Of a stretch of 64,000 nucleotides of DNA, positions 56,796-64,000 are shown in pieces. The stretch is from the NCBI GenBank assembly GCA_022495995.1, contig JAFEMH010002459.1:275924-339923 (forward strand). Reading direction: 5' to 3'. Within the stretch, counting starts at the first letter, position 1. Each line of letters opens with the position of its first letter. The notes beneath the pieces are model-generated. The model was given only the letters and a program-made list of their open reading frames with translations, was not told where the DNA came from and did not search any database. A program made the position numbers and the translations under genes. This DNA comes from Adenophora triphylla var. japonica. Taxonomy: Eukaryota > Streptophyta > Magnoliopsida > Asterales > Campanulaceae.

Positions 56796-57590
56796 ATGGC
56801 CAAGTCGGTGGATAACAACGATGAGAACGGGACCTTACCCCAAGAAATTTCCCAACACTCGGAAGAAGTTTGGCAGGTCCTCATGGCTATTGAGAAACGT
56901 CAAGGTGAGCAACAAGCTGGATCGAAGGTGCCATGCACCACTTCTCGGAACCTTAGCCACCCAACTACCCGGGGCTTCCCAAGCCATGATCGCTCCTACG
57001 CCTCTAACATCTCTCATTGTCTCCCGTAAGTCAACCTCGTTACCCTCGTACGAGCCATGCGCTTATGACGTAAGACCACAAGACCTTCCAGAGGAAAGCT
57101 TGCCCATCCAGCCTCCCGAGGTCTCGGTACCACCGCCGAACAACGAACACATCTCGCGGGACGTCCGCGACAGAAGTGCTTGTCCTGGAAATGGAATTCC
57201 AGGATGCAAAGAACGAGGGCCGTCCTCGACGAAAGAAGAAGCTATCTTCTCAACAAAAACTGAAAAAGAGGTATGAATCTGGTGATCCCACAAATCGGAA
57301 CCCTTCGAGAACCCTCAGAAAGTTTGACTACTACGTCATCTACTCCAAGAAGCCTAGCTCGCACAAGGCCATGGCAATGTACGCTCCATGATCACTGGGA
57401 CGAGCCGCATCGCCACCGAAGGCCCGAAGGTCCGTATAATCCAACCCCGTCTTGGGAAGATCTCAAAGCCACTATTGATGCTTCGCAAAGCCATGACAAA
57501 GGAACGAATTGAAATGCGCGGCCGGCCTTACGCCAATCGTGCTCCTCCCACTCCGAAACGGGAGAGACAAGCAAAACCATAAGTCCAGAG
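56796..57590 (+). pseudogene. Tat-like gag, degenerate
   Basis: The start MAKSVDNNDENGTLPQEISQ with SEEVWQVLMAIEKRQ is a plausible gag N-terminus. A later block in another frame (PQDLPEESLPIQPPEVSVPP) follows. The retrotransposon gag core cannot be recognised. The segment ends with basic, proline-rich stretches. Multiple frameshifts or a deletion are likely. Confidence 0.5.
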
Positions 57591-57959
57591 GTGAATGTTC
57601 GACACGTTCGGTCAAATCCCAGTGAATCCTCCACGGACAGACAAAAGGCCAGCCATACCCGAGCCACGAATTGAAAAGGGGCCCTACGCCAAAGAAGCCG
57701 AAACCTTGGACCCAAAGGTCAAGATCCTGTCTTGACACGCCTCAAGCGCACTCAGCTAACATCTCACTCGGTCCTTACTCACTTCATCTTACCCGCACAA
57801 GCTCAAGTTGGAAGAAAGCCCGGCCTGCACTATGGTTCCCATCACAGTGACACCCGATGAAGCAGCCGGATGATTGGCAACGTCAATTACGGCAATATCA
57901 TCACCTTAACGAGCTCGATCTACCAAAATTTGGGGCCGACCATAATGAGCCTCTACATA

Positions 57960-58440
57960 ACAGCTCAACTGACGAGCGTCGTCTCCCACGGGTCTTGGTA
58001 GATGGGGATCATCCATGAACGTCCTTCCACCAAAATGATGGATTTGCTAGGGATCAAAGCAATCGATCTAAAACCCTCGACTCGTGCAATCAAGGCATAC
58101 GACTCGACATCCCGCCCCGAGTCTTGGGAATAGCCACCTTGAACTGTGGTTTGGAAAACAAAGGTCCCGACGTATTTCCAAGTCATCGACATCCCAATCA
58201 CATTCACTTTGCCATTTTGGGACGCCCTTCGCTACACCCGCATCAATGGGGTGGCATCCACTCTTCATCGCTGCGTAAAGTTCGTCCAAGGAACGGATCT
58301 TACCATCATCTACGGAGATAGCGTGGTCAACGAAAGGACCGAAACAAACGGCATCCCGGTCTTAGAAATCAAACCCGACGATGATGGCATGATGCTAACA
58401 GGGTTCACCATCGAAGCCCAAAGGCCCAAGTGTGCCACAT
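57960..58440 (+). pseudogene. Tat-like aspartic protease, degenerate
   Basis: Blocks SSMNVLPPKMMDLLGIKAID, STRAIKAYDSTSRP, then YFQVIDIPITFTLPFWDALR and VASTLHRCVKFVQGTDLTII match, in order, the protease region of Tat/Ogre elements. The usual phrases there are NVLP...LGI, FQVMDI, LLGRPWIH and STLHQKLKF. The active-site DGGSS is disrupted (VDGDHP in one frame, SSMN in the next). An internal stop lies near 58133. Confidence 0.75.
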
Positions 58441-59470
58441 AGACTCGCTTTGATTTGGGACAAGATCCCTCCCCCGATGAAAATGATGAAGCACATGAAC
58501 TACATCCCTGGCTCGGTTTGGGAAACGCCATCGTGGCACTCAACGTATCATCAATATCAAAGAACGTAATACCCCGCACGGCCCGGGATACTCTCCTACT
58601 CCCGAACACATTGCGGAGGACAAGCGAGCCGCACGAACGCTCCACGTATAACAAAAGAGGCTTGCACGCAATCTCCGATCTTCGTCCCACAGCCTTCGAC
58701 ATGACCAAGTACTTCACAAGGAAGGCCGCAACTTGGAAGAAGATCCGAAAAGGAACAGAGCCGATCGCCAAACAAAGCCGGCCGACAAACATGGACAAGC
58801 TCCAGCAGAACTCCGGCAAGATTCAGAGGCCTCAAGCCAAATCCCGTCCGAAGAGCATTCCTCGACACACCGCCCCGCCGGGATCCACAACCACCACTAT
58901 TCACAAATAATTTTGGTTCGGGAAAACCCCCTCTTTGGCGGAAGAATTCAAAAAACACTCTGTCAACACTCCTGCCTTCAACAAGCGGGACGAGCCTGCA
59001 TTCGAGTTAGTAATGCCCAAGACAAAAGCAAGAGACTCCGCAGACGATGCTTGGGACGAACCACTGCTCCACCTGCTCTTCAAAGAAGAAATCGAGATGC
59101 CGGATCTAATCGATTTTGTTTCGATAACTCGTGATAGCAATGATCGGGAACGGTGACATAAAGCCTTTCAAGCCCCATCTCCTATCAAGCTCATTGCCAC
59201 TCAATAACCGGGCCACATTCTCCGACCTACCGCCAAAGAAAAGGACATGATCGAACAACTTGGTCTGACCCCTCGAGTCCTAGAGCCTAGTGTCAAAACT
59301 CATCCTGAGTCCATGAGCTTTGAATTTAAGTCTCTTGAGTCATCCGATGGCCTCACGCCCAGGAAGATTACGAACTCATTGCCAATAATGTATTCCCGTA
59401 TGCTCTTAATGAATGCTTCGATCTTTCCGAGTATCCTCTCATTGCATCTTTAACAACTGATAAATTAACT
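58441..59470 (+). pseudogene. Tat-like linker with G-patch-like remnant; RT region missing
   Basis: YIPG is followed in another frame by ARFGKRHRGTQRI and HGPGYSPTP, the spacing of the G-patch-like segment seen between protease and RT in many Tat-lineage elements. The next blocks are low-complexity and acidic, with no RT motif (no YxDD or equivalent) in any frame. About 2 kb expected for RT and RNase H is therefore absent. Confidence 0.55.
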
Positions 59471-60995
59471 AACACACAAACAGTTAATAACGATTCACCT
59501 TATAAAGAAGCAGACACATTAAACGAACAATACATTAAGCAAACATTTAAGCATGTTGTCAAACGAGAGAAAAACCGGGCCCAAGCTGCCGAGAAGGTTT
59601 TAATCACAACGATTTGCAAGATTGCTGAAGAGCCAAAGAGACGCAAGTCCGACGCCATTTCCAGCACAAACCAGATCTTCCAATACCTCAAGAGCGGGGA
59701 AACCACCTTCATGAACAAGGAAGACCCACACACAGGAGGGGTCAAAACCAAGAGCATCATGGCCCTAAAATGCCTAGCCTCTCACTTCGTCATCCTCGGG
59801 GACATGTTATACAAGAAACGCTACCATGGGCCACTCCTACGCTGCGTCAGCCAAGAAGAAGCAAGCAAGTTCATGAACGAAGTCCACAATGGGGCTTGCG
59901 GTCCCCACATGAATGCAGAGCCCCGATGCAAATCATTCTCGGGATGGGCTACTCTTGGATCTCCATGGAGGCGGATTGCATCCACTTTGTCCGAAGAGCT
60001 GCGACAAGTGCCAACGGTTCTCCAACCTCAATCATCTACCACCCCACGATCTCTCTTGCATGACTACACCTTGGCCCTTTGCCACTTGGGAATTGACGTC
60101 ATCGGGAAAATCGCTCCGCCCGGCGGCAGCGGTCACGAGTTCATCTTAGTAGCCATCGACTACTTCACCAAATGGGTCGAAGCCAAGTCCTACAAGGTAC
60201 TCACCTCCAAGAAGGTCGCGCATTTCCTCAAGGAAAACATCATCTGCCGATACGGCATCCCAAATGAGGTCATATCAGACAACGGCTCACACTTCGAAGG
60301 GGAATTCGACAGGCTAGCTGGCTGAATTCAAGATCACACGTCACAAATCTTCTCCCTACGGCCACAAACAAACGGCGCCGTGGAAGCGGCAAACAAAACC
60401 CGCGAACGGATCATCCGAAAAATGACCACCCGAGGACGAGATTGGCCCGAGAAGCTGCACCTGGCACTTTGGGGCTACCGCACATCGGTCGGAAACGACC
60501 ACGGGAGAAACCCCATTTGCCACGACATACGGGATGGAAGCAGTCCTTCCCATCGAGCTAGAAATTCCCTCACTCCGAGTGCTGTGGAAAACGACATCAA
60601 CGAAGTCGAATGGCTCCGAAGCCGACATGACGAATTGGCTCGCTAGACGAGCGACGACTAAAGGCCATGGAACACGTCCGAGCCTATCAAAGCGGGATGG
60701 CTAGAGCTTTCGACAAGAAAGTCAAATCCCGAGACATCGGGGAAGGTGACCTTGTACTCAAAGAAAAGCCTCCCACTCGAACCAACCCACTTTGGGAAAA
60801 TGGGAACCCACATGGATCGGCCCTTTCGTGGTTCAAAAGATCTTCTCCGGAGGCGCCATGAAGGCTGACGGACCTAGACGGCAATCCCTTCATGAATCCG
60901 GTCAACGGAAGCAAACTTCGCGAGATACTTCGCCTAAAGAAGAACAAGCTGTGCATCTCTTGGCACTCCATGTAGTGTCGAACTACGCAGACTGA
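59471..60995 (+). pseudogene. Tat-like integrase, broken
   Basis: The zinc-module region ASHFVILGDMLYKKRYHGPL leads into LLRCVSQEEASKFMNEVHNG and GACGPHM, continuing in another frame (MGYSWISMEADCIHFVRRA). The core has D in LGIDVIGKIAPP, D in VISDNGSHF and, after a frameshift at 60322, E in NGAVEAANKTRERI. A chromodomain-less C-terminus follows (GKWEPTWIGPFVVQKIFSGG). Catalytic residues persist, but at least three frame breaks disable it. Confidence 0.88.
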
Positions 60996-61782
60996 GCCCT
61001 CTAGTCCGGAGACGTAGGCAACCTTAATTGGTCCGGTCTAAAAATACACAAAAAGTCAAAAGTTTGAATGTCAATCAAGACCTCCATCAAGCTCCGCACT
61101 TTTCAAGAACACGCCCGGCGATCACCTTGACCAAGTCAAACGACGGCGGCAACATCAAAGGACATCCGAGGGTCACTCGGCACATCAAACGACCGACTCG
61201 TGGCTTTGTTTCCAAGCCGGGGGCTTGTCTTCGCCCTCACGCGCTTCAAAAAAAAAAAAAAAAAAAAAAAAAAGAGCTCGAGCAAGGGCTCACAAAAAAA
61301 AAATATATAAAAAAAGAGAGAGCTCGAGCAAGGGCTCACAAAAAAAAGAGCTCGAGCAAGGGCTCACAAAAGAAAAAACAAAAGAAGCTCAAGCAGAAGC
61401 TGCGAAATTGAGATCAAGAGCCCGACGCCAACAAGAGGCAAGGAAGCTGCGAAAAAGACCGTCAGAACGACTTGTCAAGGGAGCATTCAACCTCTCAGCC
61501 AAGCACAAAGCCTCGGCAAAGGGATTGCCGTCGGGGCCCAGGCCTTCGGTCGCAAATGCAACGAAAAGTCCAAAGATGGACGCCGACAAAGTGCACAACA
61601 GAAGCAAAGGCAAACAAGAGATCTTGCGTCTCGATAAAGCTTTAAAAGTAAATCACAAATCACTAACGGTTACAACATTTCTTGATGAGTTCAAGCACGG
61701 TCTACTCTCAAGTTCACAACATGCTAAAAGACAACTTAATACATTTAACTAATAATGTGTTTGCAATGCAATGAATGGATAC
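60996..61782 (+). repeat. Spacer after integrase with 26-bp repeats and poly-A
   Basis: A 25-base poly-A run near 61249 is followed by three tandem copies of GAGCTCGAGCAAGGGCTCAC plus an A-rich spacer (61275-61371). GAGCTC and GCTCGAGC are internal palindromes. The remainder shows no coding signal. Plus-strand lysine-rich ORFs arise from the A-runs. Confidence 0.85.
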
Positions 61783-63306
61783 CTAGGAGGTCATTCCGCG
61801 CCATCTGCGCTTGTCCCCTCGCCATTCTTTCCTTTCTTCCCTCGTCCCCGGCGAGTCTTCTTTCGCTCCACGTGAACCAACTCTGCGTCTCTCGGTCAGA
61901 GATCGGGGTCCTCCCGTAGAGTCAAACAATCCGGTAGCTCTCGGGGCTTCATTCGCTCGTGCTTCGGCTCGGATCTCCTCCTGCCCAGTCGCAGCAAGAG
62001 GACCTCTCCCTGTCGGTCGGTCAACTCTAGTCTCGTAGTCAAACAAAGTGTCTCCCGTCACATCCGAAGGGTCGGACCGAGGCTTCGGAACTCCTAAGGC
62101 AATAGCTACTACGACAGCCGGGTCCCAGAGAATTGCTGCACGCTTTCTTCAAGACCACTTGGGGCACTCTGACATGCTTTGCTCATACCGTGCCGGATGT
62201 GCGAGTCGTGATACAACGCTCCCCGACGTCTAAGGAGTACCACGGGAGGGAAAGCGGAATACTTCCATACCCTCGGACAATACAAGAAGGCACCTGGAGC
62301 TGCCATACAAAGAGGAACTACTTCCGCGATAGCAAGGTCATCCCGGCCCAACAAAGGCTCCTGCTTCATCCCAAGCTGCCGGAAACAAGCGACGGAATAT
62401 AGAAGGAGGACCAAGACAAACTGGAACTCGACAACGTAGGACCCTTCTGCAAGATCCTCCTGGTCTCAATCCTCCGGTGCGGAACCCACTGGCGGATCTG
62501 ATGCGTACCAAGGCGTGCCATCCATCTCTCCCGGGCGGATGATCCATATCCAACACAAGAGGTCGCCGAGCAAATGACCACGGGCTAAACGACGTCGGAG
62601 CCTCGGACATGGCTGAAGTCTCTCTCGCAGCCACAAGGTGAGCAAAGCGGGGCTTCCCCCTCTCATAAAACGATCCCCAGTCGCCAGACGGTCGATACCA
62701 TGAAGAGTCTCCCCCAGCACCAACGGGACAATATCCTCTCCGGCTCTGCAGTGCCCTACCACATCTAGCAAAGCGCCATCACAAATGCCAAGGGAGCTGA
62801 CCAGAAAAAGCGTCGCCATCACGCACAAGGCAAATACATCCCAAGAGACGTCACTCTCATCATCAACCATGAACCGCTCCGGCAGCTCAGAAATGTCGAT
62901 ATGACCCGAATCAAGGATCATGCCCTGCACTTCTTCCAACGAAGTACGAAGAAAGTCTGCAAGCTTCACGCTCACAGGCACCACCAATCAAAGGAAGCGA
63001 GATGGCCTCCACCTCCGGTCCTCCAATCAAAGCCCGAAAATCCTCAAAAGTGGGCACCATTTCATTGTAGGAGAAACAGTACACGTGCCTCCTAACATCC
63101 CAGAACTTCGCGGCAGCCCGCAACAAATCCCAATCAGGAACCAACTCCTTAAAAGACCAAATCGAGCAAAGACGAAACCTTACCTCGAAAGCCCGTCTCT
63201 GATGCCTCATACGGCGCCGCATCCACGTTTTCAACTGCTCAAGGAAGTGTGCTTGCCTCTCCTGCGAAAGCCTCGGCAAAATTCTAGGGACGTACGAAGA
63301 ATCCAT
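61783..63306 (-). pseudogene. Antisense ORF of the Tat-like element (DUF7745/PMD-like), broken
   Basis: It runs opposite to gag-pol, starting MDSSYVPRILPRLSQER. Blocks DLLRAAAKFWDVRRHVYCFS and MVPTFEDFRALIGG fit the N-terminus of the Tat-associated DUF7745/plant-mobile-like family. In a shifted frame RTSLEEVQGMILDSGHIDIS and DVFALCVMATLFLVSS follow, then GGSPALLTLWLRERL. Near 62390-62200 come MKQEPLLGRDDLAIAEVVPL and further blocks. At least two frameshifts break it. Antisense ORFs downstream of pol are known in Tat elements; their function is unknown. The start is supported by the sequence context and an upstream TATA-like box. Confidence 0.7.
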
Positions 63307-63396
63307 GGCAAAAATGGAGGTTCCTAGAGAAAATGGGGAAGAAAGCTCGAAAATGGCTGCAAATGGGGAAATGAGGAAGAACCAGACACTGGAAAG

Positions 63397-63468
63397 CATT
63401 TATGTCCTTCCCAAAAGCAAGGTTGGTCCGTACGGACCTCTTTGCATGCTAAGTATGTCCGTACGGAC
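63397..63468 (-). promoter_or_regulatory. Putative promoter of the antisense ORF with two GTCCGTACGGAC palindromes
   Basis: Two perfect palindromes (63426-63437 and 63457-63468) lie upstream, in the minus sense, of ACATAAATG (63397-63405), about 90 bases before the ATG. The same palindrome with the same flank (CTCTTTGCATGC) occurs in the 5' LTR promoter. The spacing palindrome-to-TATA is 20 bases here and 22 in the LTR. Promoter function is inference. Confidence 0.5.
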
Positions 63469-63810
63469 CTCCTTGCAAACAGAGCCCATTTCCTCAGCAA
63501 ACAGTACAAAAACCACTGTCCTCAGCAAAACCTTGCTCCAAACTGCCCAAACACTGGCCAAAGCCATTCCCGGCAAACCAACACTACCCACAAATGCACT
63601 CTCAGCTCACGTGGCATGCACAAAATAAAAAAAATAATAATAGCAACAATTTCTAGGACAATTCCCGGGAATCACAAAAATGACATTACATCTTAAAATA
63701 AAATGCTGTTTGCCATGCAAATACATGTGTTTTATTACAGGTACCCATAAAATGTCTGTTGCTAAACAAAAAAAAAAGAGGGATATGAAAAGAGGGAAAG
63801 CAAATGAATA
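63469..63810. other. Spacer between two antisense ORFs
   Basis: AT-rich with poly-A runs near 63628 and 63770. No coding block was recognised. Confidence 0.5.
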
Positions 63811-64000
63811 CTAATCAGACTCCTCAGCATCATCATCCTCTCCGAGATCCTCCAAAGAAAAGTCGGGCATCCCAGCGAACTCGCCCGTCACATCCTCATC
63901 ATCAGAATACCGAGCACCCGCCGGAGGCTCCCACGAAAAGTACTCAGAAGGATCAAATCCGGCGAAAGGATCAAAGAAGGAAGGCTCTGAGGAACCCTCA
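63811..64000 (-). CDS. C-terminal end of a second minus-strand ORF, partial
   Basis: 63 codons are open from the window edge to a TAG. The peptide has EPSFFDPFAGFDPSEYFSWE and a strongly acidic tail (SLEDLGEDDDAEESD). FFDPF(A/S)G, a following Trp and Y(S/D)DE occur in the same order in the C-terminus of the plant-mobile-domain pseudogene at 8276-10366. It may therefore be a related extra ORF. The N-terminus lies beyond the window. Function is unknown. Confidence 0.5.
   Translation of the reverse strand, partial: EGSSEPSFFDPFAGFDPSEYFSWEPPAGARYSDDEDVTGEFAGMPDFSLEDLGEDDDAEESD

Larger units (their letters stand above)
54053..64000 (+). mobile_element. Tat/Ogre-like Ty3/gypsy element with antisense ORFs, lacking RT, truncated by the window end
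   Basis: A 5' LTR starting TGTAAGTACCCC, a primer site TGGCGACTCTGCTGCGGA, remnants of gag, aspartic protease, a G-patch-like linker and integrase run on the plus strand. ORFs then lie on the minus strand between integrase and the missing 3' LTR. Antisense extra ORFs in this position are known in Tat-lineage elements. The likely target duplication is GCAAG (54048-54052). Reverse transcriptase and RNase H are not recognisable. It inserted into array unit 4. Confidence 0.82.

Noticed and set aside
61028..61752. Lysine-rich plus-strand ORFs after integrase
   Set aside because: They come from poly-A tracts and the GAGCTCGAGC repeats.
1..64000. tRNA, rRNA or other structural RNA genes
   Set aside because: The only tRNA-like matches are the 13-19 base primer binding sites of retroelements.

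Overview
This window is nuclear DNA of a flowering plant (a eudicot seems most likely, but nothing here fixes the species). It consists almost wholly of nested and tandem transposable elements. I see no free-standing host gene. The only host-derived coding sequence with an open frame is a folate-biopterin transporter fragment carried inside a CACTA DNA transposon. The basis is Ty1/copia and Ty3/gypsy gag, protease, integrase and reverse transcriptase motifs, long terminal repeats (LTRs) with TG...CA ends, tRNA primer binding sites, and DNA-transposon terminal inverted repeats with target duplications.

Layout, left to right. (1) 1-7598: Ty1/copia element 'A' on the minus strand. Its left LTR is cut by the window edge, its polyprotein is broken, and a Stowaway MITE sits in its leader. 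(2) 7672-8200: a minisatellite with a three-monomer higher-order repeat. It leads into a decayed plant-mobile-domain gene (8276-10366, +) and about 3 kb of unassigned non-coding DNA with small repeats. A degenerate array follows at 13370-14010. (3) 14011-21603: a 5'-truncated, decayed Sirevirus/SIRE-like copia element (+). Downstream of pol it has an extra ORF with its own TATA box and an intron. (4) 21604-54052: a head-to-tail tandem array of non-autonomous Athila-like Ty3/gypsy units on the minus strand, arranged LTR-int-LTR-int-LTR-int-LTR-int. Each unit is about 5.7 kb and encodes only gag and protease. Unit 2 has an intact 806-codon ORF, while units 1 and 3 are broken. (5) Inside the array, a 5.04 kb CACTA element (33663-38698, TSD GAA) is inserted in the third LTR and carries five in-frame transporter exons. 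A complete but frameshifted copia element 'B' (42058-50260, TSD TCCAC) is inserted in the third gag-pro ORF. (6) 54053 to the window end: a Tat/Ogre-like Ty3/gypsy element (+) inserted in array unit 4. It has degenerate gag, protease and integrase, no recognisable reverse transcriptase, and antisense ORFs downstream of integrase.

How the parts relate. The insertion order can be read from the nesting. The Sirevirus was hit by the Athila-like array, and the array was later hit by CACTA, copia B and the Tat-like element. Almost every protein-coding module is disrupted. The exceptions are the unit 2 gag-pro ORF, the captured transporter exons, and possibly the acidic ORF end at the right edge. 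A recurring theme is a cluster of short palindromic or inverted-repeat motifs just upstream of a TATA box. It appears in the LTRs of copia A, copia B and the Tat-like element, and again in front of an antisense ORF of the Tat-like element.
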